This document shows positions 1-8,173 of a stretch of DNA of 64,000 nucleotides, in pieces. The number at the start of each line of letters is the position of its first letter. Within the stretch, counting starts at the first letter, position 1. The notes beneath the pieces were generated by a model. It did not search any database, was not told the origin of the DNA, and worked only from the letters and a program-made list of their open reading frames with translations. The DNA is from Brucella tritici (GTDB taxonomy: Bacteria > Pseudomonadota > Alphaproteobacteria > Rhizobiales > Rhizobiaceae): the NCBI RefSeq assembly GCF_008932295.1, contig NZ_WBWA01000002.1, positions 248,001-312,000 of the forward strand. Direction: 5' to 3'. A program made the translations under genes and the position numbers.

Positions 1-1
1 C

Positions 2-1192
2 GGCGATGGCGTCGCTAACCTTCCCGATGGCCAGATTTATGTGCCTTTCACGCTGCCGGGCGAAGTGGCCAATGTTGCGCGCGACAAGAACCGCGCGTCG
101 GTTATGGCGCTTCTCGAAACATCGCCTGAGCGTCAGGCGCCTGCCTGCCAGCATTTCGAGGATTGCGGCGGCTGCGCGCTGCAGCATTGGCAGGATGAGC
201 CCTATCGTTTGTGGAAGCGCGAGCTGGTTGTCGCCGCGCTGAAGGGCAGGGGGATTGAGGCGGAGGTTGCGCCTCTGGTTGCTTGCCAGCCGCGAACACG
301 CCGCCGCGCTGTTTTTGCGGCGCGTAAGACGGAGAAGGGCGTGTTGCTCGGCTTCAACCGTCACCTCAGCCATGAAATCATCGATATCGTCGAATGTGCG
401 GTAACCGTTCCGGAAATCATTGCGCGGCTTGATGATCTGCGTGAAGTCGGAGCTTTGATTGCACCCGGTTCCAAACCGTTCAAGCTGGCAGCAACACAGA
501 CGGAGTCCGGCCTCGATCTCGCGGCAAGCGGTTGCGGCAAGCTGAGCGATGAGCAACGGCGCGCACTGACGGCGCTTGTTATGAAGAAGGGCTTTGCGCG
601 CCTTTCACATGAAGGCGAAATCATTGTCGAGCCGAAGAAGCCGCTCATTCATTTCGGCAAGGTGCCGGTTCCGGTTCCGCCTGGCTGTTTCTTGCAGGCA
701 ACTGCCGATGCTGAAGAAGCGATGGTGCAGCTCGTGCTGGATCATGTCGGCAAGGCCAAGCGTGTCGCGGACCTGTTCTGCGGTGTCGGCACATTTGCGC
801 TGCGGATTGCAGAAAAGAGCGCGGTTCATGCCGTTGAAAATGACGCGCTGGCCCTTGCAGCTCTTGATCGTGGCGTGCGCCATGTGCAGGGATTGAAACC
901 TGTTTCAGTTGAACGTCGCGACCTGTTCCGCCGTCCGCTAATGCCGAAAGAATTACTGCCCTATAACGCCGCGGTTTTCGATCCTCCGCGTGCAGGTGCG
1001 GAAGAACAGGCGCTTGAACTGGCAAAGTCCAAGGTGGAGAAGGTTGTTGCGGTCTCGTGCAATCCGGTGACGCTTGCTCGCGACTTGGCCATTCTAGTAA
1101 AGGGCGGCTATCGCGTTACACGTGTCACGCCGATTGACCAGTTCCTCTGGTCGCCACATGTCGAAGCCGTGGCGACGCTGGTGAAGAGATAA
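2..1192 (+). CDS. TrmA/RumA-family 5-methyluridine RNA methyltransferase (5' partial)
   Basis: SAM-dependent RNA methyltransferase that makes 5-methyluridine in rRNA or tRNA. The reading frame is open to the window edge and residues before the first in-frame GTG (position 41) read as the end of a TRAM domain (GDGVANLPDGQ), so the true start lies upstream. Visible: the Fe-S cysteine pattern C-x5-C-x2-C in CQHFEDCGGC near residue 50, a likely fourth Cys in VECAVTV, the SAM-binding DLFCGVGTFAL, the DPPRAG loop, and the SCNPVT catalytic Cys motif near the C-terminus. The fold assignment is secure; whether the target is 23S rRNA or tRNA cannot be told. A strong terminator follows. Confidence 0.93.
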   Translation, partial: GDGVANLPDGQIYVPFTLPGEVANVARDKNRASVMALLETSPERQAPACQHFEDCGGCALQHWQDEPYRLWKRELVVAALKGRGIEAEVAPLVACQPRTRRRAVFAARKTEKGVLLGFNRHLSHEIIDIVECAVTVPEIIARLDDLREVGALIAPGSKPFKLAATQTESGLDLAASGCGKLSDEQRRALTALVMKKGFARLSHEGEIIVEPKKPLIHFGKVPVPVPPGCFLQATADAEEAMVQLVLDHVGKAKRVADLFCGVGTFALRIAEKSAVHAVENDALALAALDRGVRHVQGLKPVSVERRDLFRRPLMPKELLPYNAAVFDPPRAGAEEQALELAKSKVEKVVAVSCNPVTLARDLAILVKGGYRVTRVTPIDQFLWSPHVEAVATLVKR

Positions 1193-1200
1193 AGTTGGAT

Positions 1201-1230
1201 AAAAGCCGGGCTCAATCGCCCGGCTTTTTT
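1201..1230 (+). terminator. Rho-independent terminator
   Basis: Stem GCCGGGC / GCCCGGC with a six-base loop followed by six T, nine bases after the methyltransferase stop. The A run on the other side makes it usable by the convergent SRPBCC gene too. Confidence 0.85.
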
Positions 1231-1246
1231 ATTTCTATCGGCAATG

Positions 1247-1675
1247 TCAGTTTGCCAGCCCGTCGAAATTCGTCAGAATAGTGGTCCAGCCCCTGATGTG
1301 GCCGTCTCGCGCTTCAGGGCTGCGGAATTTGACCTGTTTCAGCGTAATATCGGTGGTATTCGGGTCCACTTCCTTCAGGTCTATCGTCACCACGCTGTCG
1401 TCCAGCGAATGAGGCGAATTCCACGTAAATGCCAAGCGCGAATGCGGATCGATTTCGAGATAAGTGCCCGAATGCGGCACGTCGCGGTCGACCATATGCA
1501 TGACGATGGAAAAGCGACCGCCTTTTACCGCATCCGTGCTGACATCGGACGGCCCGGTGCTGTCGCTTGATGCGCGCATGAATTTCGCCAGCGTCATTGG
1601 CGAGAGCCATGCGTTGAAAACCTTCTCCCGTGGAGCGGCGATTCTGCGATTGACTGTCAGTTCAAGCTCACTCAT
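1247..1675 (-). CDS. SRPBCC/AHSA1-family protein
   Basis: 142 residues starting MSELELT. An in-frame extension exists, but this ATG gives the usual family N-terminus (ELTVNRRIAAPREKVFNAW) and overlaps the upstream ArsR gene by 8 bases, the common translational coupling in these pairs. The START-like hydrophobic cavity fold (AHSA1, activator of Hsp90 ATPase homologue) is indicated by the N-terminal signature and by the C-terminal GWTTILTNFDGLAN. Proteins of this type paired with ArsR regulators have no settled function; a small-molecule ligand is inferred. Confidence 0.85.
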   Translation of the reverse strand: MSELELTVNRRIAAPREKVFNAWLSPMTLAKFMRASSDSTGPSDVSTDAVKGGRFSIVMHMVDRDVPHSGTYLEIDPHSRLAFTWNSPHSLDDSVVTIDLKEVDPNTTDITLKQVKFRSPEARDGHIRGWTTILTNFDGLAN

Positions 1676-2003
1676 TTTCCTGTTCCTTCGAAACGAGTAC
1701 ATCCTCCAGCGCCGTTAGGCGCAGTTCCCAGACAGACTTCAGTTCCGCGAACCATGCTTCCACTTCCCGCACGGGCTCCAGCTCGGCGGCAATGAAATGC
1801 TCGCGTCCTAAAGTCTTGCGGGTGACCAGCCCTGCCTCCTCCAGCACCTTGATGTGTTTGGAGACAGAGTTGAGCGACATGTCGAAATGAGCGGCGAGTG
1901 CAGTCACTCTTGACGCACCCTCCTGAACGAGCAGCGTCAAGATGCGCCGTCGGGTAACGTCCCCTACAGCCTTGAGAATATGTGACAGAGCATCATCGTT
2001 CAT
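1668..2003 (-). CDS. ArsR-family winged-helix repressor
   Basis: 111-residue ArsR/SmtB-type transcription regulator. The winged helix spans roughly residues 10-80, with a recognition helix of the form MSLNSVSKHIKVLEEAGLV. There is no cysteine pair in the usual metal-sensing helix, so a metal ligand is unlikely; the partner SRPBCC gene overlaps by 8 bases and suggests an organic ligand or an orphan switch. A perfect palindrome lies about 40 bases upstream of the ATG and is the likely autoregulatory operator. Confidence 0.9.
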   Translation of the reverse strand: MNDDALSHILKAVGDVTRRRILTLLVQEGASRVTALAAHFDMSLNSVSKHIKVLEEAGLVTRKTLGREHFIAAELEPVREVEAWFAELKSVWELRLTALEDVLVSKEQENE

Positions 2004-2016
2004 TATTCACCCGTAA

Positions 2017-2065
2017 GGTTGAATATACTACATTCTCGAAAACAGTCAACCATATGGTTGAATAT
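2017..2065 (-). promoter_or_regulatory. Candidate ArsR operator: palindrome plus repeated half site
   Basis: TCAACCATATGGTTGA (2046-2061) is a perfect 16-base palindrome. The ten bases GGTTGAATAT occur twice, at 2017-2026 and 2056-2065, 39 bases apart, both between the ArsR start and its presumed promoter. Role inferred from position. Confidence 0.65.
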
Positions 2066-2163
2066 TTAAAATATTTGCCATAGCCCTTCGCAGGAAGCAA
2101 GCGAATGGCGTTGAAATTCAGGAAGAATAGGCCGTTTCTGTGAGGTGGTATGGAGCGGCTTTC

Positions 2164-2865
2164 TCAAGGAGTTGGGGAAAGAGCGGCATCCACCGCCGCT
2201 TCTGCATGTAGCTGCGTCGTATCGAATACTGGCACCGGACTATCCTGCTGGCTGATGAGCAACATGATTTCGGTGCAGCCGAGAATGATGGCTTCGGCCC
2301 CGCGCTCAACCAGACGATTAATGACAGCGCGGTATTTTTCGCGTGACGCCTTGCGCACTTCGCCTACCACCAGCTCCTGATAGATGATGTCATGCACGGT
2401 TTTGCGGTCGGCATCGTCGGGCGTCAGAACCTCTAGTCCGTGTTTGGCCACAAGGCGGCCTTTGTAGAAATCCTGCTCCATCGTGAAGGCGGTGCCTAAC
2501 AACCCGACTTTGGACAAGCCTGCGGCCTTGATCTTTTCTGCCGTCGGGTCGGCAATATGCACAAGCGGGATCGACGTGGCGTTTTCGACGTCATCGGCCA
2601 TTTTATGCATGGTGTTGGTGCAGATCAGGATAAAATCCGCGCCGCCCTTTTCAAGGTTCTGCGCGGCCTCGATCATGAGCCCGGTCAGCTCGTCCCATTT
2701 GCCTTCATGCTGAAGCTGCTCGATTTCACCAAAATCCATCGACCACATCAGGCTTTTGGCCGAATGCGTGCCGCCGCGCCGTGTGCGGATTTCCTGATTG
2801 ATGATGCGGTAATATTCCTGCGAGCTTTCCCAGCTCATCCCGCCTATCAGCCCGATAGTCTTCAT
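2164..2865 (-). CDS. Aspartate/glutamate racemase family protein
   Basis: 233 residues from the ATG giving MKTIGLIGGMSWES, the standard family start; a longer in-frame extension is not supported. Cofactor-independent racemases use two cysteines: Cys82 in ICTNTMH and Cys197 in LGCTEI are both present. It most resembles the YgeA/aspartate racemase branch, which acts on free amino acids in the cytoplasm, rather than MurI. Substrate not determinable from sequence alone. Confidence 0.9.
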   Translation of the reverse strand: MKTIGLIGGMSWESSQEYYRIINQEIRTRRGGTHSAKSLMWSMDFGEIEQLQHEGKWDELTGLMIEAAQNLEKGGADFILICTNTMHKMADDVENATSIPLVHIADPTAEKIKAAGLSKVGLLGTAFTMEQDFYKGRLVAKHGLEVLTPDDADRKTVHDIIYQELVVGEVRKASREKYRAVINRLVERGAEAIILGCTEIMLLISQQDSPVPVFDTTQLHAEAAVDAALSPTP

Positions 2866-2888
2866 CAATCCCTCCCGGATAAAATTAA

Positions 2889-2906
2889 GGGCGGATCGCT
2901 CCGCCC
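2889..2906 (-). terminator. Weak hairpin terminator
   Basis: GGGCGGA / TCCGCCC with a four-base loop, read on the minus strand and followed by TTAATTTTAT. It lies between the LOG gene and the racemase gene. Confidence 0.5.
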
Positions 2907-2942
2907 CTATCATTAGGTCATTTATTTTGGGCGGACCCGCGA

Positions 2943-3545
2943 TTACATCTTTTCGATGATCTTCTGGTCGCCTTCGTGCGCCTTACCATTGGCGGCGATA
3001 ATGGCAGGAACGATGTCCTCCGCCTTGTCGATGACGAGCGGCTTTACCTGGTGTGCGGTGTGCAGGAAACCTTCTGCCGTCATATGCTCCAGAAGCGAGA
3101 GCATCGGCTGCCAGAAATTGTTGATGTTAGCGAACACCATCGGCTTGCGATGCTTGCCGAGCTGCGCCCAGGTCATCATTTCCACGATTTCCTCAACAGT
3201 GCCAATGCCACCAGGAAGGGTGACGAACGCATCCGACTTCTGGAACATGAGGTGCTTGCGCTCATGCATGTCGCCAACGACGATAAGTTCGGTGAGTTGT
3301 TCAGCCTTTTCGAGGCTCGCTTCCTTGTCGAGCAGGAAGGTCGGGATAATGCCGGTGACTTCGCCGCCAGCTTCCATCACGCCTTGCGCAACCGCGCCCA
3401 TGATGCCGCGTGTGCCGCCGCCATAGACGAGGCGCAAACCGTGTTCGGCAATGGACCGGCCAAGCGTAACGCCGGCTTCACGATAGATGGGATTCAGGCC
3501 CGTAGACGAGCCGCAATAAACGCAGATGGATCGAATCTCAGACAT
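2943..3545 (-). CDS. LOG-family (TIGR00730) nucleoside 5'-monophosphate phosphoribohydrolase
   Basis: 200 residues from MSEIRSICVYCGSS. Rossmann-like LOG family enzymes release a free base (cytokinin type) from a nucleoside monophosphate; many are annotated as lysine decarboxylase in error. The defining motif PGGIGTVEE is at residues 111-119 and the phosphate-binding YGGGTRGIMG at 41-50. The extension upstream to the earlier in-frame codon was rejected because homologues begin just before the ICVYCGSS strand. Confidence 0.9.
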   Translation of the reverse strand: MSEIRSICVYCGSSTGLNPIYREAGVTLGRSIAEHGLRLVYGGGTRGIMGAVAQGVMEAGGEVTGIIPTFLLDKEASLEKAEQLTELIVVGDMHERKHLMFQKSDAFVTLPGGIGTVEEIVEMMTWAQLGKHRKPMVFANINNFWQPMLSLLEHMTAEGFLHTAHQVKPLVIDKAEDIVPAIIAANGKAHEGDQKIIEKM

Positions 3546-3709
3546 GATTTTCTTGTGCGCTTTTGACCTTTCAGCGTCAAGCGCCTGCGATTTCATTTTG
3601 CAGTGAAGATTGCTGCCAGCGGGACGTATAGATCAGGTTCCGGGTGGACATTCACAGCGATTGTTATATCTCAATCGTTATGTACTCCAGATTGAGAAGT
3701 GGATTGGAT

Positions 3710-4057
3710 ATGAAGAACTGGGTTGTGTTTCTCGGGCTCACCTTTGCCGCATCATCTGCATCGGCTGGCGAAATCAACATCAAACTGCCCGATGATACCG
3801 AAGTAACGACCAACGCTGTTCTGTACAAATGCGGTGAGAAAGATGTCTCGGTAACCTATTACAATGCCGGTGATATTTCGCTTGCTGAACTGGAGCTCGA
3901 AGACGAAACCGTCGTCGCGTCCAACGTTATCTCAGGGTCTGGAGCCAAATATGCTGGTGGTGTCTATATCTGGTGGACCAAGGGCGAGACGGCCGATCTC
4001 TATAACCTTATGGACGATCCCGACCAATCAAAGCCGACAAACTGTGTAGAACAGTAA
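3710..4057 (+). CDS. PliC/MliC-like periplasmic lysozyme inhibitor
   Basis: 115 residues. MKNWVVFLGLTFAASSASA is a clear signal peptide with an AxA cleavage site, which sets the start at this ATG rather than the earlier in-frame one. The mature part is MliC-like: YKCGEKDVSVTYYN, then SGSGAKYAGGVYIWW, the conserved Ser and Tyr region that contacts c-type lysozyme, with a pair of cysteines (YKCG and TNCVEQ) able to form a disulfide. Brucella has a characterised periplasmic PliC of this type. No lipobox, so it should be soluble in the periplasm. Confidence 0.8.
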   Translation: MKNWVVFLGLTFAASSASAGEINIKLPDDTEVTTNAVLYKCGEKDVSVTYYNAGDISLAELELEDETVVASNVISGSGAKYAGGVYIWWTKGETADLYNLMDDPDQSKPTNCVEQ

Positions 4058-4171
4058 TCCTGCTAATAAAAAGCCTCGTACCTTTTGCTGTTTCAGTGCA
4101 GATTTCTTGTGGGGGGAAGCCAAAAGCTATAAACCCGTCATTAAAGTCTCTGGCGTGGGTTTCGAAGCGAA

Positions 4172-5470
4172 ATGCAAAAGAACAGTTTAGGATTGCTCGG
4201 TATCGGGCTCGTCGCAATTGTCGCCGGGCTCGGCCTTTATTGGAATGCAACGCGATCCCGCGTTGAGGCGCCGCAACCCAATGCAACTGCGCCAGTGTCG
4301 ACCCCGGCGTCGAGCAATGCGCCAGCGCAGCCACAAGCAACGCCATCCGAGACGAAAGCGCCTGAGGCTACCAAACCTGTAGGTGACGTTTCAGCAAACG
4401 ATGCGACGCCGCAAGGCGCGCAATCCGAAGAGCCTGCCAAGCAGGCAGATGCCGCTCCCGCAGAGCAGGCCAGCAAGACGCCGGTTTTCGATCTTCTTCG
4501 CGTTGAGCCTGACGGTTCGGTCGTGATCGCGGGTAAGGCGCTCCCCAATGCCGATGTCGAGGTTGTCGCGGGTGCAACCGTCGTGGGTAAAGCCAAGGCG
4601 GGACCCAATGGCGATTTCGCCATTGTTCTGGATGAACCTTTGAAGGCGGGTGATCATCAGCTCGTCTTGCGTGCTACTGGAGCGGACAACAATGTAGCCA
4701 CCTCCGCGCAGACCGCCATCGTGTCGGTGCCTGAAACCAAGTCGGGGCAGGTGCTGGCACTGGTTGAGGAGCCGGGGCAGGCGAGCCGCCTGATCACCAA
4801 GCCGGAGACAGCTCCTGCACCACAGGAAAATACGGATGCTGCCCCCGAAGTGACAGCCAAGGCCGACAAGCCGGAAGCCAAACCTGCGCAGGACTTGCCG
4901 ATTGCAATCGAAGCGGTGGAGATTGAAGGCCAGTCGGTTTTTGTTGCGGGTAAAGCCAAGGGCGGCAATCGTGTGATCGTCCACGCCAATGATACGTTGC
5001 TTGGTGCAAGCCTCATTTCGCCTGATGGCCGTTTCCTCGTGCAGAGCAAGCAGCCTCTCAGCGTCGGCGACTATATCATTCGCGCTGATCTGCTCGATAA
5101 TGCCAATCAGGTTCTGGCGACAGCCCGCGTCCCGTTCCGTCGCGAAGCTGGCGAGAATATCTCGGCTGTTGCTTCCGATACGGACGGCCAGACGGCCGCT
5201 CCATCGGGCGCGAATGGCGGTGAAGCCGCTTCGTCGGCAGCCCCGCTGCAGAAAGTCGATGGCTCCGTCATCATTCGGCGCGGAGATAATCTCTGGACGA
5301 TATCCAAGCGCGCTTATGGCAAGGGTACGCGATATACGACGATCTATCTCGCCAATCGCGACCAGATCCGGAATCCCGATCTCATCTGGCCGGGCCAGGT
5401 ATTCAACATGCCGAAGGAGCCCTTGGGTGAGGGCGAGGTCAAGCGCCAGTTGGAAGATAGCGCTAACTGA
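4172..5470 (+). CDS. LysM peptidoglycan-binding protein with Ig-like repeats
   Basis: 432 residues. An N-terminal hydrophobic segment (residues 5-24) anchors it to the membrane, followed by a Pro/Ala/Glu-rich linker to about residue 105, two Ig-like stretches that both contain the pattern 'V-x-G-K-A' (about 110-190 and 250-320), a second low-complexity linker, and a C-terminal LysM domain (about 365-415) with GDNLWTISKRAYG and NPDLIWPGQVF. It probably sits in the periplasm bound to peptidoglycan. Precise role unknown; the same architecture is widespread in Rhizobiales. Confidence 0.88.
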   Translation: MQKNSLGLLGIGLVAIVAGLGLYWNATRSRVEAPQPNATAPVSTPASSNAPAQPQATPSETKAPEATKPVGDVSANDATPQGAQSEEPAKQADAAPAEQASKTPVFDLLRVEPDGSVVIAGKALPNADVEVVAGATVVGKAKAGPNGDFAIVLDEPLKAGDHQLVLRATGADNNVATSAQTAIVSVPETKSGQVLALVEEPGQASRLITKPETAPAPQENTDAAPEVTAKADKPEAKPAQDLPIAIEAVEIEGQSVFVAGKAKGGNRVIVHANDTLLGASLISPDGRFLVQSKQPLSVGDYIIRADLLDNANQVLATARVPFRREAGENISAVASDTDGQTAAPSGANGGEAASSAAPLQKVDGSVIIRRGDNLWTISKRAYGKGTRYTTIYLANRDQIRNPDLIWPGQVFNMPKEPLGEGEVKRQLEDSAN

Positions 5471-5610
5471 CGGGGAGTTGTCGACGCTGAAACGCCGCTC
5501 TCAACATAGGGAAGCGCGTTTCAGTAATATGCGCCAGTCACGATAGTGTGTTTCCGTTTTGGCGGTCTTTTCTGGAATGAACGTCTCCAAATCTTGTATT
5601 CCGGAGCATA

Positions 5611-5633
5611 ATCGTATATCGACGATATACGAT
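5611..5633 (+). promoter_or_regulatory. Perfect palindrome overlapping the ArsR start codon
   Basis: Arms ATCGTATATCG and CGATATACGAT around a single A. The last two bases are the A and T of the downstream ATG, so the operator-like site runs into the coding sequence and no Shine-Dalgarno can be placed before that ATG. Most likely the ArsR autoregulatory operator. Confidence 0.75.
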
Positions 5634-5976
5634 GAAGATAGTTCTGGATAAAAGCTCGACCGAAGCTGTCGCCGATCTGGCGCAGCTCGGTATTGACGAT
5701 GAAGCGGCAGCGCGCATTTGCGCTGCGCTGGGCCATCCTGTCCGCATTCGAATTATCCGCCAGTTGATGATGGAGGACGCCTGCTGCTGTAAGGATATTG
5801 TCGGCAAGCTCGACCTTGCCCAATCGACGGTTTCCCAACACCTAAAGGTCCTCGTGCAGGCCGGTCTAATCGATTATCGGCCTGAGCGTCAGTCTTCGCG
5901 TTACAGCGTCAACTGGCAGCAACTAAACGCTGTCCGCACGCATTTTGCTTCCTTCAAGAGCAGATGCTGCGGCTAG
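5632..5976 (+). CDS. ArsR-family metal-responsive repressor
   Basis: 114 residues with a winged helix (about 28-95: GHPVRIRIIRQLM, LAQSTVSQHLKVLVQAGL). Three consecutive cysteines at 51-53 (ACCCKDI) sit where ArsR/CadC-type sensors carry their ELCVCDL metal-binding motif, and two more cysteines end the protein, so thiol coordination of arsenite, cadmium or a similar ion is inferred. The neighbouring Atm1-type exporter fits a metal or thiol-conjugate export role. The start is uncertain: the ATG lies inside the operator palindrome and may be translated leaderless. Confidence 0.85.
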   Translation: MKIVLDKSSTEAVADLAQLGIDDEAAARICAALGHPVRIRIIRQLMMEDACCCKDIVGKLDLAQSTVSQHLKVLVQAGLIDYRPERQSSRYSVNWQQLNAVRTHFASFKSRCCG

Positions 5977-5977
5977 A

Positions 5978-6085
5978 GCGCATCCCGAAAAGTGGGAACC
6001 AGTTTTCGGAACAAGATGCGCGTAAAGACAAAAGATGGAGAATCCCGAAAAGCCCGAAATGGCTTTCGGAAGAGAAGCATCGATA
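5978..6085. repeat. Two tandem copies of a Rhizobiales-type intergenic palindromic repeat
   Basis: The unit begins GCATCCCGAAAAGTGGGAA, continues through a TTTTCGGA box and ends GATGCGC (5978-6022); a diverged second copy with CCCGAAAAGCCCGAAA and CTTTCGGA follows at 6041-6085. Near-identical units occur at 10381 and 57449. This sequence fills the gap between the ArsR gene and the Atm1 gene and is open in the exporter frame by chance. Confidence 0.75.
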
Positions 6086-6159
6086 CAAACAGAAAAAGCG
6101 ATGACGGAGTTTCATCTCGCACGAAATCGCTTGAGCCCACCGACTCGAAAGAACGCACC

Positions 6160-8046
6160 ATGAGTTCCCCCAAAACGGTTTCCGCCGACTCCGGCGAGAC
6201 CTTCAAGACACTGCGAAATCTCTGGCCCTATATGTGGCCGTCCGACAGGCCCGACCTGCGTATGCGCGTCGTCTGGGCCACCTTCTATCTGGTGATTTCC
6301 AAGATCGTGCTCATCCTCGTGCCCTATTTCTTCAAATGGGTGACGAATGCCTTGACCGGTCAATTGAACCCGCCGGACTATATCCCGCTGTTTCTGGTCG
6401 GCGCGGTGATGCTTGTACTGGCTTATAATGGCGCCAAGATTTTGCAGGCTGGTCTCAATCAGCTTCGTGATGCCTTGTTTGCGAGCGTCGGCCAATATGC
6501 CGTGCGTCAACTCGCCTACAGAACCTTCGTGCACATGCACCAGCTTTCGCTCAGGTTCCATCTTGAACGGCGTACGGGCGGGCTTTCGCGGGTCATCGAA
6601 CGCGGCACCAAGGGCATCGAAACGATTGTCCGTTTCACTATCCTCAACACGTTGCCCACCATTCTTGAATTTGCACTGACGGCGGTGATTTTCGCCGTCG
6701 CCTACGGCATTTCCTATCTGCTCGTGGTCGCTGCGACGGTCTGGCTCTACACCTGGTTTACGATCAGGGCGAGCGACTGGCGTATCAATATCCGCCGCGA
6801 AATGAACGACTCCGATACCGATGCCAACACCAAGGCAATCGACTCGCTGCTCAACTTCGAAACGGTCAAATATTTCGGCAACGAGAACATGGAAGCAAAG
6901 CGCTTCGATGCTTCGATGGCGCGCTATGAAAAGGCAGCGACCCAGACCTGGACGTCGCTTGGCTGGCTGAACTTCGGTCAGGCCGTCATCTTTGGCGTTG
7001 GCATGGCGGTGGTCATGGTCATGTCAGCGCTTGAAGTCCGGGCCGGAACGCAATCTATCGGCGATTTCGTTTTCATCAATGCTATGCTGATGCAGCTTTC
7101 TATTCCTCTCAATTTCATCGGTTTCATCTATCGCGAAATCCGTCAGGGTTTGACCGATATCGAGCAGATGTTCGATCTCCTCGATGTGAAGCAGGAAGTT
7201 GTCGATAAGCCCAATGCACCAGCATTGAAAATCGATCACGGTGCGATCCGTTTCGATGATGTGCATTTCGCCTATGATGCAAACCGCCCGATCCTCAAGG
7301 GCATCAGTTTTGAAGTTCCGGCAGGAAAGACAGTCGCGATAGTCGGACCGTCGGGCGCGGGTAAATCCACGATCTCGCGCCTCCTGTTCCGCTTCTATGA
7401 TGTCCAGTCGGGTTCAGTTTCCATCGACGGGCAGGATGTCCGCGACGTTACGCAGGAAAGCCTGCGCAAGGTTATCGGCATGGTGCCGCAGGACACTGTA
7501 CTGTTCAACGATACGATCGCTTACAACATTCGCTATGGCCGTCCTGATGCCACGGCTGAAGAGGTGGAAAAGGCGGCAGAACTGGCGCAGATTTCCGGCT
7601 TCATCAAGCATCTGCCGGAAGGCTATCAGGCCATGGTCGGCGAACGCGGCCTCAAGCTTTCGGGCGGTGAGAAGCAGCGTGTTGCGATTGCCCGCACGAT
7701 CCTCAAAGCGCCGCCGATCCTGATACTCGATGAGGCGACCTCCGCGCTTGATACGGCAACGGAGCAGGAAATCCAGTCCGCGCTCGACATCGTCAGCCGT
7801 GGCCGCACCACGCTAGTAATCGCGCACCGTCTTTCGACCGTGATCGGTGCGGACGAGATCATTGTCCTCAAGGACGGTCTGATTGCCGAGCGCGGCACCC
7901 ACCGCATGCTTCTCAAGCATAAGGGGCTTTACGCGTCCATGTGGGCTCGCCAGCGCGAGGCTGATGAGGCTGAAGAGCGTCTGCGTCAGGTCCGGGAAAG
8001 CGACGAATTGGGTGTCGTTGCCCGTGGCGTTCCGGCAGCGGAATAG
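6160..8046 (+). CDS. Atm1-type ABC exporter (permease fused to ATPase)
   Basis: 628 residues, half-size exporter. About six membrane segments lie in residues 35-320, followed by a nucleotide-binding domain: Walker [10 protein letters not shown] (about 396), signature LSGGEKQR (about 500), Walker B ILILDEATSALD (about 520) and H-loop AHRLST. Bacterial Atm1/HMT1 homologues export glutathione conjugates and thiol-bound metals, which agrees with the thiol-rich ArsR upstream. The start chosen is the ATG giving MSSPKTVSAD; an in-frame extension of 56 codons is translated repeat DNA (very Lys/Arg/Ser-rich) and was rejected. Confidence 0.92.
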   Translation: MSSPKTVSADSGETFKTLRNLWPYMWPSDRPDLRMRVVWATFYLVISKIVLILVPYFFKWVTNALTGQLNPPDYIPLFLVGAVMLVLAYNGAKILQAGLNQLRDALFASVGQYAVRQLAYRTFVHMHQLSLRFHLERRTGGLSRVIERGTKGIETIVRFTILNTLPTILEFALTAVIFAVAYGISYLLVVAATVWLYTWFTIRASDWRINIRREMNDSDTDANTKAIDSLLNFETVKYFGNENMEAKRFDASMARYEKAATQTWTSLGWLNFGQAVIFGVGMAVVMVMSALEVRAGTQSIGDFVFINAMLMQLSIPLNFIGFIYREIRQGLTDIEQMFDLLDVKQEVVDKPNAPALKIDHGAIRFDDVHFAYDANRPILKGISFEVPAGKTVAIVGPSGAGKSTISRLLFRFYDVQSGSVSIDGQDVRDVTQESLRKVIGMVPQDTVLFNDTIAYNIRYGRPDATAEEVEKAAELAQISGFIKHLPEGYQAMVGERGLKLSGGEKQRVAIARTILKAPPILILDEATSALDTATEQEIQSALDIVSRGRTTLVIAHRLSTVIGADEIIVLKDGLIAERGTHRMLLKHKGLYASMWARQREADEAEERLRQVRESDELGVVARGVPAAE

Positions 8047-8070
8047 CCATTTTATCGGCGGCTCGTTATA

Positions 8071-8094
8071 TTAGGGCACGATCACGTGCCCTAA
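8071..8094. promoter_or_regulatory. Perfect inverted repeat between the exporter and psd
   Basis: TTAGGGCACG / CGTGCCCTAA around ATCA. No T tract follows on either strand, so it may be a poor terminator for the exporter or a protein-binding site 80 bases upstream of psd. Confidence 0.5.
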
Positions 8095-8173
8095 CAGCCG
8101 TGAATAATTTGCGAAATGGATTTCGATTCTGAACAGGATGAGGTAAATAACGGCCAAACTCAAAGGAAGAGCG

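Noticed and set aside
5992-6159. N-terminal extension of the Atm1 exporter by 56 residues
   Set aside because: It is translated intergenic repeat DNA, with a Lys/Arg/Ser-rich composition unlike any exporter N-terminus; the ATG at 6160 gives the normal start.
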